Shown piece after piece: positions 52,337 through 61,018 of a stretch of 64,000 nt of DNA. The notes under the pieces are model-generated. The model saw nothing but the letters and a program-made list of their open reading frames with translations, did no database searches and was not told where the DNA came from. The stretch spans positions 1 to 64,000 of the forward strand of contig CAYYPL010000007.1 of assembly GCA_964473555.1 (NCBI GenBank), given 5' to 3'. Numbering within the stretch: the first letter of the stretch is position 1; each line of letters opens with the position of its first letter. The position numbers were made by a program, and so were the translations under genes. Source of the DNA: UBA11400 sp964473555 (GTDB lineage: Bacteria > Bacteroidota > Rhodothermia > Balneolales > HLUCCA01).

Positions 52337-53293
52337 ATGATCTTGATTCCGGAACTGAGTATTACGGATGAACTCTTGATGTCACTAAGACGTCATTTAC
52401 GGATTCCGCCGGGTCATGTATTGCTGGATGGCCGTTTGGAGCCGACCCAATCTGCTGTTTCCATAATTGAGCCGTACGAGCACATCCATCGATTTCGTCC
52501 GAAAAGCTCAGAAATCGGACTGCCAGTGGCTTCCATTTTTCACAAGCGCTTTCCATTCAGATCAGAATACGACTGGTTAACCAAGCAGATTGCCGGTCAC
52601 ATTGGTGTAAATGATCATAAAACAGGTACAGAGTATCTGGTGTTGCAAAGCGACACGCTGTTTCATCGAAATATCGGTGTTTGTGAGCCGGCAGTGCCCG
52701 CAGATATACGTGTAATAGACTACAATGATGGGTATTTATGGGTTGATAAACCGTCACCACTTCCCATGCATTCGGGAGGCAGATATCACCGAAATACCGT
52801 TGTTTCAATGCTTGAAAAACGGGGACTGGGTCCGGTGTTTATAGTTCACAGGCTAGATGCGGTCACATCGGGACTGATTCTTCTGGCGCGTTCTGAGTCA
52901 GCTGCAGCATCAGCTGCGAAGCTCGTATCAGACTTTAAGGTGGAAAAAACGTACGAGGCAATTGTGCGCGGTAATCCAAAGGAGCATGACCACGAAGTTA
53001 CGGTGAGTATTAAACGAGACAGGGGATTTTTGTTTACATGCAGTGACGATGCGGATGCTAAAGAAGCAAGAACCCGATTCAAGGTGATCCATCAGGGCGA
53101 AGGCTGGGCCCATATAAGATGTATACCTGTAACTGGGAGGACACATCAGATACGGCTTCATCTTGCCCACTGGGGATACCCTATTTGGGACGACAATATC
53201 TATAACGGATCTGCGACTGGTGAAGAACGATTCAATCTGAGACAGGACAGGCCGATCAGTCTGATTAGTGTCGGACTAAAATCAACCATCTAA
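52337..53293 (+). CDS. RluA-family pseudouridine synthase
   Basis: 318 residues. The catalytic aspartate is in HRLDAVTSGLILLAR, with the ARTRFKVIH and GRTHQIRLHLAHWGYPIWDD segments of the family. The N-terminal 130 residues do not look like an S4 domain, so this is a divergent member, and the target (23S rRNA or tRNA) is unknown. It follows trhO by 11 bases: two RNA-modification genes together. It overlaps the converging lipoprotein gene by 4 bases. Confidence 0.85.
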   Translation: MILIPELSITDELLMSLRRHLRIPPGHVLLDGRLEPTQSAVSIIEPYEHIHRFRPKSSEIGLPVASIFHKRFPFRSEYDWLTKQIAGHIGVNDHKTGTEYLVLQSDTLFHRNIGVCEPAVPADIRVIDYNDGYLWVDKPSPLPMHSGGRYHRNTVVSMLEKRGLGPVFIVHRLDAVTSGLILLARSESAAASAAKLVSDFKVEKTYEAIVRGNPKEHDHEVTVSIKRDRGFLFTCSDDADAKEARTRFKVIHQGEGWAHIRCIPVTGRTHQIRLHLAHWGYPIWDDNIYNGSATGEERFNLRQDRPISLISVGLKSTI

Positions 53294-53898
53294 TCGCGGT
53301 AGAAGGCTGCTTTGAGGTCACTCCAGGAGTAATCGTCGCCGTTTGAAATATCGGTCCATTCACTGATAGACCATAAACCGGAGTTTTCCAGTTGCAGACG
53401 CAATGCCAACGTACCGCTGATGGTGGTTGGCACGCCCAGATTTGAACGATTGTGTAGAACGGTAAGCGTGTACGTTGCAAAAACCTGTCTGGAGTCGTTT
53501 GAACTCAGTTCGGTTGATATATTTGATAATGTCAGGCGGTGTCCTGAACTGTTGGTTGCGGCCGACCTCAGGTTGTTGAAGTAGGTTTTCTCGTCCTCCA
53601 AAGACCAGTTACCCCATATTTCCGGACTTGAATTCTGGGCTGAATTTGACGGATTGAATTTAAATCCTCTTTCGATCAAACAGCGGGAATAATTTAATGC
53701 ATTCAGATTCTCAACTGCAGAAACGAGGTTGTCGAGCACGACTTCGGGTCTGTCGGGTTGTAAAAATACGCCCACATTCCCGGAGTCCGGTGGTTCGGCA
53801 TCCCTTGTTTGAAATAATTCACAACCAGCATTAAAAAACACGACAGTGCACAGGAGTATCAAACGAAGTAATCGATATCTATGCTGCCAATATGCCAT
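53290..53898 (-). CDS. Lipoprotein of unknown function
   Basis: 202 residues. Lipobox FFNAGC (lipidation cysteine about residue 26). The mature part has an NTF2/SnoaL-like rhythm: a helix-rich start (VLDNLVSAVENLNALNYSRCL) and C-terminal strands ending GLWSISEWTDI. I recognise no family. It begins directly after the alpha/beta hydrolase stop, so the two form an operon. Confidence 0.65.
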   Translation of the reverse strand: MAYWQHRYRLLRLILLCTVVFFNAGCELFQTRDAEPPDSGNVGVFLQPDRPEVVLDNLVSAVENLNALNYSRCLIERGFKFNPSNSAQNSSPEIWGNWSLEDEKTYFNNLRSAATNSSGHRLTLSNISTELSSNDSRQVFATYTLTVLHNRSNLGVPTTISGTLALRLQLENSGLWSISEWTDISNGDDYSWSDLKAAFYRD

Positions 53899-54693
53899 TT
53901 AATCTTTAAAAAAGGACTCTGTAATCACTTTAAACTGATGAGGTTTATCTAAAAAAGCATAGTGCCCGGCATGTTCGATGACTACTAATCCGGAATTTTT
54001 TATACCACGTTCCATTGCTTTTGCCTGGTACAAAGGGGTTGATTCATCGTTTGCTCCCCACAACAAGAGTACTTCGTGATTAATATGGGGTAGTGTTTTT
54101 TCCAGATGTTCTGAAACTGTTTTAACAAATACTTCCCTCATTACACCTTGGAGACTCTGATAGTCTGAGGAGCCCAATGATTTCCACAACCTGGTCGATC
54201 TGAGCCAGGTAAGTCCCCTGGTTTCCCATGTTTCAGGCATGATCGTGAATGGAAATTTCAATGTTTTTGCCAGGTATTTTTTGACATAGAATTTACCGGT
54301 TCGTCGCGGTTTCATTCCAGCTCCGCCAGTTATCAATACTTTTCCTACCAGGACTCTCCACTCAGGGTGAGAACATAACTTAAGTGTAACCCGACCACCA
54401 AACGAATGAGCGATGATATCAACGGTTTCTCCACATGTTTGTGCGATAAATTCAGCAACCATAGCAGCGTAATGAGTAACAGACCAGACACTGTTTGGTG
54501 CTTTGCTGTTACCGAATCCCGGGAAATCAAGGATGTAATAGGTACGGTTTAAACTAAGAGAATTGACCAGTGGAATCATGACCTCGCTACTTGCACCCCA
54601 GCCGTGCAGTATGATCATTGGTTTTCCGCTACCTGCTTTTTTATAGGCAATTGTATTGTTTTGGAATTCGAAAAATAATTGATGTATTTCCAT
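53899..54693 (-). CDS. Alpha/beta hydrolase
   Basis: 264 residues. HGWGASSEVM gives the oxyanion HG motif, and AHSFGGR the nucleophile elbow (Ser). The acid in LLWGANDESTPLYQA and the terminal histidine in EHAGHYAFLDKPHQF complete the triad. Cytoplasmic, no signal. Substrate unknown. The lipoprotein gene follows immediately. Confidence 0.85.
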   Translation of the reverse strand: MEIHQLFFEFQNNTIAYKKAGSGKPMIILHGWGASSEVMIPLVNSLSLNRTYYILDFPGFGNSKAPNSVWSVTHYAAMVAEFIAQTCGETVDIIAHSFGGRVTLKLCSHPEWRVLVGKVLITGGAGMKPRRTGKFYVKKYLAKTLKFPFTIMPETWETRGLTWLRSTRLWKSLGSSDYQSLQGVMREVFVKTVSEHLEKTLPHINHEVLLLWGANDESTPLYQAKAMERGIKNSGLVVIEHAGHYAFLDKPHQFKVITESFFKD

Positions 54694-54815
54694 TCGGGTA
54701 ATTTACATAAACCAACGTTATTTATGTGAAACTTGTGATGAAATCTGCAAGGATTATCATTCAATCTACACAGTATTATAAGAAAAGGGTATCACCACAC
54801 TAATGATATTTTACG

Positions 54816-55448
54816 ATGAAAATAAGTAGACAAGATTGGTTTTTCTTTATGGATAAATTGCAGATCCGACCGGCAGAGCGATTTTTTGTCGGGACTTTGT
54901 CGCTGGGTATGATTCTTTTTTGGATGATTCATCCAGTAATTTCTGGTCCCGAACCTTTTGACGATGTGTACTACAAAGAAGTAATTGAGCAGTTCAAAAC
55001 TCAAGCAGCCCGCAATTACATCGAAAGAGAGAAACTATTACAAAATTACTATCCAGGTGATGCAGCGATGATTTCAAAATATGTGGTTGCGGTAATTCCA
55101 CACGAAACCCCTGTTGCTTTACGTAATCAACTACGTGATCAGATAAACGTCTTGAAAGATGCAGAACTAACGGACTTGTCACAACTGCCCCCATCCACAC
55201 GAATGGAAAGGGCAGCTCCTGACACGCTGCCTAAAGTGCCGACTCCAAGTGTTGCTAAAAAAATAAACCTGAATACAGCCGGGCTTACAGAACTGATGAA
55301 ACTACCAAGAATCGGTGAGGTGACGGCCAGAAGAATCATCAGCTGGCGACAAGAGCATGGTGGATTTAAACGAGTGGAGGATATTATGGAAGTCAAGGGA
55401 ATTGGTCCCAAAACGTATGAACAGTTCGCGCATATGATCGAAATTTGA
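54816..55448 (+). CDS. ComEA-like helix-hairpin-helix membrane protein
   Basis: 210 residues. One N-terminal membrane segment (about 24-45) and a C-terminal pair of helix-hairpin-helix motifs (INLNTAGLTELMKLPRIGEV and IMEVKGIGPKTYEQF), the ComEA pattern for double-stranded DNA binding. It probably faces the periplasm and takes part in DNA uptake, or has another DNA-tethering role. ATG at 54816 or 54849 could be used. The porX frame begins within its last codons. Confidence 0.85.
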   Translation: MKISRQDWFFFMDKLQIRPAERFFVGTLSLGMILFWMIHPVISGPEPFDDVYYKEVIEQFKTQAARNYIEREKLLQNYYPGDAAMISKYVVAVIPHETPVALRNQLRDQINVLKDAELTDLSQLPPSTRMERAAPDTLPKVPTPSVAKKINLNTAGLTELMKLPRIGEVTARRIISWRQEHGGFKRVEDIMEVKGIGPKTYEQFAHMIEI

Positions 55449-55519
55449 TTAACGGGGAACAATTTTTTGGCGATATTCGGGGTTATAGTACGAGTACAAA
55501 CAAGCTGAATCTAACTACC

Positions 55520-57067
55520 ATGCACCACCACGTTCTTTGGGCCGACGACGAAATCGATCAGTTGCGTCCACACATCATTTTCCTGGAAAATAAAGGCTAT
55601 TCGGTAACTCCGGTCACAAACGGTGAAGATGCCGTTGCGATGGTAAAAGAGCGGGATTATGATTTAGTTTTTTTGGATGAACAGATGCCAGGGATAGATG
55701 GACTTACTACGTTGGGGCTGATCAAAGATCTAAAACCCGCGCTACCTGTTGTGATGATCACCAAAAGCGAGGAAGAGCATATCATGGATGATGCATTGGG
55801 TTCTAAGATATCCGATTACCTGATTAAACCGGTAAATCCGAACCAGATTTTACTCACTATGAAGCGGATTTTAGACAAAGAACGAATCAGAAATGAGAAA
55901 AACGCCCAACAGTATCTAAAAAGCTTCACATCCATATCAAATTCGATTAATTCCAAGTCTGATTGGCACGAATGGATCCGGGTTTATAAACAACTGACAC
56001 AGTGGGATATTGAACTGGAATCGGGTGATGAAGCGCTTCGACAAGTTCTGCACGATCAATTCACCCAAGCCAATAAAGAGTTCGGCAAGTTTATCAGACA
56101 AGAATATCCATATTGGTTGAAACAAGGGAATGAAGATCGACCCGAATTGTCGCCGGATGTGATAAAAAAGTATGTGTTTAAGCATATCAACGATAAAAAA
56201 CCTGTCTTTTTTATCGTTATTGACTGTATGCGCTACGACCAGTGGATCGTCTTTGAAAACATCTTGTCTGATTACTACAACATTTCTACTGACTTTTATT
56301 TTTCTATACTCCCAACGGCAACACCATACTCCCGAAATGCCATATTTGCAGGGTTATATCCTTCAGAAATCGAAAAAAATTACCCTGAATTATGGGCATC
56401 CGACGACGAAAACGAGACATCATTAAACAGGTTTGAACAAGAATTACTGGAAGCGCAGTTTTCAAGATACAAACTTGGTGTAAAACCAAAATATGAAAAG
56501 GTCTTACACGCAGACGACAACAAAAGAGTCGTTGATCGTATCAAATCCTATCTTCAAAATCCTTTTAGTGCATTTGTTTTCAACTTCGTGGATACCCTGG
56601 TCCACTCCCGTTCTGACTCAGATGTACTTAAAGAGATGACACCTGATGTACCATCATTTCGTGGTCTTACGAAAGCCTGGTTTGCCCATTCTACGCTTTT
56701 TCAAATATTCAAGACCCTATCCCAGGAAGATTGTACGATCATTGTGACCACAGACCATGGTTCTGTCAGGGCTCTGAGGGACACCAAAGTTATAGGAGAT
56801 CGTGATACCAGTACCGGACTTCGGTATAAATACGGAAAGCTACTTAAAGTAAGTTCAGATGATGCGATTTTTGTTAAGAACCCATCCGACTACAGGTTGC
56901 CCAGGAGTATTCATGCCATGAACTATATTCTTGCAACAGAAGACTATTTTTTTGTCTACCCAACGAACTACAACAAATTTCAGAATAAATATAAAGATAC
57001 CTTCCAGCATGGAGGTGCATCAATGGAAGAAATGATTCTGCCGGTAGCCACGCTTAGACCCAAATAA
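55520..57067 (+). CDS. porX: PorX-type response regulator with PglZ domain
   Basis: 515 residues from the ATG at 55520, close to the P. gingivalis PorX length. Receiver: acidic pair D9-D10, phosphorylation site D53 in VFLDEQMPGIDG, T81 and K104. A helical linker (about 130-200) leads to a PglZ/alkaline-phosphatase-fold domain with metal-site landmarks VIDCMRYDQW, NFVDTLVH and TTDHGSVR. PorX is a known activator of type IX secretion, working with the kinase PorY and sigma SigP, and a phosphodiesterase activity has been reported. The two T9SS clients at 47-51 kb fit. tsaE follows, a common arrangement in Bacteroidota. No porY is nearby. Confidence 0.92.
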   Translation: MHHHVLWADDEIDQLRPHIIFLENKGYSVTPVTNGEDAVAMVKERDYDLVFLDEQMPGIDGLTTLGLIKDLKPALPVVMITKSEEEHIMDDALGSKISDYLIKPVNPNQILLTMKRILDKERIRNEKNAQQYLKSFTSISNSINSKSDWHEWIRVYKQLTQWDIELESGDEALRQVLHDQFTQANKEFGKFIRQEYPYWLKQGNEDRPELSPDVIKKYVFKHINDKKPVFFIVIDCMRYDQWIVFENILSDYYNISTDFYFSILPTATPYSRNAIFAGLYPSEIEKNYPELWASDDENETSLNRFEQELLEAQFSRYKLGVKPKYEKVLHADDNKRVVDRIKSYLQNPFSAFVFNFVDTLVHSRSDSDVLKEMTPDVPSFRGLTKAWFAHSTLFQIFKTLSQEDCTIIVTTDHGSVRALRDTKVIGDRDTSTGLRYKYGKLLKVSSDDAIFVKNPSDYRLPRSIHAMNYILATEDYFFVYPTNYNKFQNKYKDTFQHGGASMEEMILPVATLRPK

Positions 57068-57089
57068 AGCAACTAAGTGAATAATTGGG

Positions 57090-57097
57090 TAAATTTG
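57090..57097 (+). promoter_or_regulatory. -7 box (TAAATTTG) for tsaE
   Basis: Exact TAnnTTTG match ending 4 bases before the first ATG of tsaE (57102). The predicted mRNA would begin at or inside the first codons, so a leaderless transcript or a later ATG (57111, 57120) is possible. Confidence 0.5.
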
Positions 57098-57101
57098 GCG
57101 G

Positions 57102-57542
57102 ATGAAAACGATGACAAAAATGGAATTTTATTCGGGTAGTCCCGAAGAGACGCTGACCATTGGTGAATTCATTGCCGGAAGCCTGGAACCGGGTGATATT
57201 CTGTGTTTACATGGGGACCTGGGAGCAGGAAAAACACAATTAGTGAAAGGAATCTCACGTGGGCTTGGTCTATCAGAACATCTGGTAAATTCACCTACGT
57301 TTACATTGATCCATGAGTATCATGGACAACTACCGCTGTATCACTTTGATTTGTATCGATTGAAAAACGTTTCGGAACTCAGGGAAATTGGTGTTGAGGA
57401 CTATCTGTATGGAATGGGTGTGTGTATTGTAGAGTGGCCTGAGATTTTGGAAAACGATTTACCAGCAAACGCTGTTCATGTGACGATAAAAAAAATCGAT
57501 GCATCAACCCGAAAGTTGAGTATTGGCGATTCGGGACGATGA
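57102..57542 (+). CDS. tsaE: tRNA N6-threonylcarbamoyladenosine synthesis ATPase TsaE
   Basis: 146 residues. Walker A GDLGAGKTQL, Walker B-like and switch residues in SPTFTLIHEY and YHFDLYRL, and the C-terminal VEWPEIL. ATPase subunit of the TsaBDE complex that makes t6A37 on ANN-decoding tRNAs. tsaB and tsaD are elsewhere. The start could be 57102, 57111 or 57120; the promoter box just before 57102 leaves this open. It overlaps or abuts the next small gene. Confidence 0.93.
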   Translation: MKTMTKMEFYSGSPEETLTIGEFIAGSLEPGDILCLHGDLGAGKTQLVKGISRGLGLSEHLVNSPTFTLIHEYHGQLPLYHFDLYRLKNVSELREIGVEDYLYGMGVCIVEWPEILENDLPANAVHVTIKKIDASTRKLSIGDSGR

Positions 57543-57546
57543 CAGG

Positions 57547-57828
57547 ATGATGATAAACAAGAAATTACCCTATAAAATTGATCGATTGCCGGTCATAATG
57601 CCCTATCACTTCAGGGCATCGAACGAGCTGAATCCCGGTGATTTAGTCTATTATGGCCCATGTCCCGAGTTTTACGGGATCGGAGAGATTTTACAGGTAG
57701 TAGACCATTTGTGTGTAGTCGACTTCAGGGGAACGGGTGAGCTGGGATTACACAAAGATGCAGTTGAGAAAAAGTACCTGATTCCGATACACAAGCTAAA
57801 CTTATCCCATTTACTCAAAGAACGTTGA
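57547..57828 (+). CDS. Small SH3-like protein of unknown function
   Basis: 93 residues from the ATG at 57547 (an alternative ATG is at 57550), 4 bases after tsaE. The core NPGDLVYYGPCPEFYGIGEI followed by hydrophobic strands (LQVVDHLCVVDFRG) looks like an SH3/KOW or DUF3553-like barrel. No family is recognised with confidence. Codon use resembles the neighbours, and it converges on the symporter gene with a 1-base gap. Probably real: it sits in the tsaE operon and spans a full reading frame. Confidence 0.6.
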   Translation: MMINKKLPYKIDRLPVIMPYHFRASNELNPGDLVYYGPCPEFYGIGEILQVVDHLCVVDFRGTGELGLHKDAVEKKYLIPIHKLNLSHLLKER

Positions 57829-57829
57829 A

Positions 57830-59206
57830 CTACGTGACAGGGTCGGTGTCTCTGTGGAGAACAAAAAGGAAGGCCGCACATCCCAAACCCATGTAAAACG
57901 GTTCAACACTCAGGAATGCTGCACCGGCAATGTCCGTGAGCTGTGGAATCAGTAACCAACCTAAAGCTACTAAACATGGGATCACTAGCTGAGGTATGAT
58001 CGCACTTTTCCTGATTCCGAAATGGTGTGAATACACTCCAAGAACCGGAATGAGTAAACCAGGAATCAAGATTGAACCAATTGTATACCAGATCTCGATC
58101 ACACTTGGCATCAACCAGACCATAACAATTCCTACGACCGCAGATACACCGATTCCAATGCGAGTAAGGTTAACCACTGCATATTGGGTGAAGCGGTGTT
58201 TTAAAAGATCCCTTCCGAGGGTTTGTCCGGACAAAAACAGATAACTGTCTAAGGAAGACATGATTGTTGCGAGTAATGTCAGAAAAAACAGACCACGAAG
58301 TCCTGAAGGGAGCAATATCTGTGCCATTTCGGGAAAAACCAAAGCAGCACGCTCCAAATTCGGCAGATTAGCTACACCATACAATGCAGTAAATAGAGTC
58401 AAGAAGTCGAAAACGAACCATAAACATACAGATACAATGATTCCCCTTTTTGCAATCTGAGGGGATTTAGCCGCCGCCGCTCGTTGATGAAAAGAAGGGT
58501 CAACGAATGTCCACATCGCAATAAAAAACCAGACAACCAGCCAGCTAATGGGTTGTCCGCCAGTTGGGTCTTTGGATAGATCTGGCAATGAATACCACAT
58601 GGAAATAGGGTCACCCCAGTTATTCCAGGCAAAACCAAACAACATAAAGAATCCAGCGTACATCAGAATTACCTGCAGCATATCTGTTCTGACAACTGCG
58701 GTGAATCCACCATAACTCACATAGATTGCAGAAAAAAGAGCAACGACAATCGTAAGCAGCAATGTTGTTTCCGTCCCTAAGATTATCTGTGCCAATAATG
58801 CAACCATCAGGATATAAGGAGCTGGATTGGTCAATAAAAAAATCAAAATGGAAGACACATCCCCGGAGTGATTACCGTAACGATTAAAGATGGCTTCGGG
58901 GATCGACATCGCTGGATTGTTACGAACTTTACCAGCCAGAAAAATTGCAAACAAGAGAGCAAACAGATAATAAGGGAGTCCCATGGCGAACCATTGAGAA
59001 ATGCCATAAAGCCAGGTGAACTCACCGACACCCAGAATTCCACCATACCACGTCGAGACTAAAGTGGCAATAAATGCGGGTAAGGTCAGTGATCTTCCTG
59101 AAAGCAAAAACTGCTCCTCATTGCCCGCAACACGATTTTTTCGAACACTAAGAATAATTAGAGCTACGAGATAAAAAGAGATGAGGAGTAAATCAAACCA
59201 GGACAT
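57830..59206 (-). CDS. Sodium:solute symporter family protein
   Basis: 458 residues with about 12-13 hydrophobic segments. The SSS signature region is present: SWYGGILGVGEFTWLYG near the N-terminus, and LATIMSSLDSYLFLSGQTLGRDL with the conserved SSxDS sodium-site motif. It imports a solute with Na+. The neighbouring thiamine pyrophosphokinase gene (3-base gap) raises the idea of thiamine or a precursor as substrate; this is inference. No TPP riboswitch is seen. Confidence 0.85.
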   Translation of the reverse strand: MSWFDLLLISFYLVALIILSVRKNRVAGNEEQFLLSGRSLTLPAFIATLVSTWYGGILGVGEFTWLYGISQWFAMGLPYYLFALLFAIFLAGKVRNNPAMSIPEAIFNRYGNHSGDVSSILIFLLTNPAPYILMVALLAQIILGTETTLLLTIVVALFSAIYVSYGGFTAVVRTDMLQVILMYAGFFMLFGFAWNNWGDPISMWYSLPDLSKDPTGGQPISWLVVWFFIAMWTFVDPSFHQRAAAAKSPQIAKRGIIVSVCLWFVFDFLTLFTALYGVANLPNLERAALVFPEMAQILLPSGLRGLFFLTLLATIMSSLDSYLFLSGQTLGRDLLKHRFTQYAVVNLTRIGIGVSAVVGIVMVWLMPSVIEIWYTIGSILIPGLLIPVLGVYSHHFGIRKSAIIPQLVIPCLVALGWLLIPQLTDIAGAAFLSVEPFYMGLGCAAFLFVLHRDTDPVT

Positions 59207-59208
59207 GA

Positions 59209-59850
59209 TTACTCGTCAAGTAGGGGCTCATACACCATTAACAACAATGATCCGGTGCGATGAGATAGGGTGACATGATTTGAGACCGATGCGTTGGATG
59301 ATCCATCTCGAACGCCATTTTCAAGGAGTTCATTGTGTAGTGGATACTTGAGTCCGGTTGTGGTGATACCCTCTACTTTGCCTGATATTGGGAAAAGTGA
59401 AATGGTGGTTCCTGGACTAACCTCAAAGCTGAATTCCTTCGGTATAATCCGCATCCAACACAGCTCGTCCCTGAAAACAAGTGTATCGAACGTGAGGTGA
59501 AATTGCAGCATGACCGAAATATTTTTTAGTGTTTGATCCAGTCGCATTCCGGTTGCACCTAACACGGTAACATGGTTACCGCCGATTAATTTTGCATGTT
59601 TGAGGGCTTTTTCAAGATCGTTCGTTTCCTGATCAGAATCTGTAATGATGGTTAATTCACCGAATGTTGGTTCAGGTGTAAAGCTATCCATGTCTCCGAC
59701 AATTACGTCAGGTTTAAGCCCGGCGTTCAGACAACAGGAAGCACCCCCATCGGCAGCAATGAGTATATCCGTTTGTCTGGCATGAAGATGTAGCAATGAT
59801 GCTGATGGTTCAGCTCCATTTGCGACAATAAGAATTCTAAGGCCTTTCAT
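59209..59850 (-). CDS. Thiamine pyrophosphokinase
   Basis: 213 residues. TPK motifs: ANGAEPSASL, AADGGASCCL, DVIVGDMDSF, SDQETNDLEKAL and LGATGMRLDQTL. It makes thiamine diphosphate from thiamine and ATP in the cytoplasm. It is the first gene of an operon with the symporter. The TPP product is the cofactor of E1 of the 2-oxoacid dehydrogenase whose E2 is at 40 kb. Confidence 0.92.
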   Translation of the reverse strand: MKGLRILIVANGAEPSASLLHLHARQTDILIAADGGASCCLNAGLKPDVIVGDMDSFTPEPTFGELTIITDSDQETNDLEKALKHAKLIGGNHVTVLGATGMRLDQTLKNISVMLQFHLTFDTLVFRDELCWMRIIPKEFSFEVSPGTTISLFPISGKVEGITTTGLKYPLHNELLENGVRDGSSNASVSNHVTLSHRTGSLLLMVYEPLLDE

Positions 59851-59933
59851 TGAATCAGTATTCTGTGGTCACAGGATTAACATCGCCCAAAGATCGACCT
59901 GTAATCATTCATAAACAAGTGAAATGGGATCCG

Positions 59934-59941
59934 TATATTTG
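59934..59941 (+). promoter_or_regulatory. -7 box (TATATTTG) for nrnA
   Basis: Exact TAnnTTTG match. Predicted start near 59947, 10 bases before the ATG at 59957. The upstream ATG at 59924 lies before this box and is excluded. Confidence 0.55.
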
Positions 59942-59956
59942 AACAAAAAGAGAAGC

Positions 59957-60928
59957 ATGTTAGAAGTACTCGCTCAGGAACTACAGTTACTCAAAGGCAA
60001 GACCATAGGTGTGATTTCACATGTCAGACCTGATGCCGACTGCATAGGATCCCAGGTTGCATTGTGCAGATGGTTGACAAAAGCTGAAATGAATGCCATT
60101 GCTTTTAACGATGACGATCTGAATCCTAATTTGAAATGGATTACAGACCATTACCCGGTAAAAAAACCTACTGTAAAAGCATTTCGAGAATGTGATGTGT
60201 TTATTTTCGTGGATGGTAATCATCCGGCACGATTCGGAAAGTCAGGTGAAATGGCATCCGCTTCCGGGAAAGATCTCTATCTGATTGATCATCACCCACA
60301 GCCGGCAGATATTTTCAAAATTCAGGTTTCTGAAGTAAACGCATCGTCTACAGCGGAGTTGGTTTATAGACTTTATGCAATGCGGCGTGAGTACCTAGAC
60401 GTGGAATCCGCTGAGGCCTTATATGCAGGAATTATGACTGATACCGGATCATTTAGGTTTGACAGTGTGACTGCCCGAACGCATGCCACCGTTGCCGACC
60501 TGATCGAAACAACTGGCCTTCAAACCGAGCCGATACACCGCAGGATTTATGATGGAAAACAACTTAATCAGATACAATTATTGGCATCTGTCTTGGGTAC
60601 GATTCAATTGCACGAAAATAACAGAATTGCTACCCTAACCGTGACAAAGAACATGTTGGCTCAGCATCACTCGGCGTATCACGACTTGGAAGGAATGGTC
60701 AACTATGGTCTTGGTATTCAGGGTGTATTGGCATCGGTATTATTTTGTGAGATGTCTGACAAGGTGAAACTCAGTTTGAGGTCTGCCTCCTACATCGACG
60801 TAAACGTATGGGCGCGTCTGTTTAATGGCGGTGGGCATGTTAAAGCTGCCGGGGGGTGGTATCAGGGTAGCATTCAACAGGCTATTCCTGATGTCATTGC
60901 CGAAGGAGCCAAACAGTTGATCAATTAA
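59957..60928 (+). CDS. DHH-family nanoRNase/pAp phosphatase
   Basis: 323 residues. DHH motif variant SHVRPDADCIGSQ and IDHHPQPAD, and the DHHA1 motif NGGGHVKAAGG near the C-terminus. This matches NrnA-type proteins (oligoribonuclease and pAp phosphatase). Cytoplasmic. The start at 59957 is decided by the promoter box. Monocistronic, followed by the HtrA lipoprotein gene 90 bases on. Confidence 0.9.
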   Translation: MLEVLAQELQLLKGKTIGVISHVRPDADCIGSQVALCRWLTKAEMNAIAFNDDDLNPNLKWITDHYPVKKPTVKAFRECDVFIFVDGNHPARFGKSGEMASASGKDLYLIDHHPQPADIFKIQVSEVNASSTAELVYRLYAMRREYLDVESAEALYAGIMTDTGSFRFDSVTARTHATVADLIETTGLQTEPIHRRIYDGKQLNQIQLLASVLGTIQLHENNRIATLTVTKNMLAQHHSAYHDLEGMVNYGLGIQGVLASVLFCEMSDKVKLSLRSASYIDVNVWARLFNGGGHVKAAGGWYQGSIQQAIPDVIAEGAKQLIN

Positions 60929-61018
60929 TTGATTCAGCAACTTGGATATCAAAAGTACATATAACGAAATCAAGTTTGAATCGTTATCAGGATACTCAAT
61001 CAATAATAACAGTCGGGT

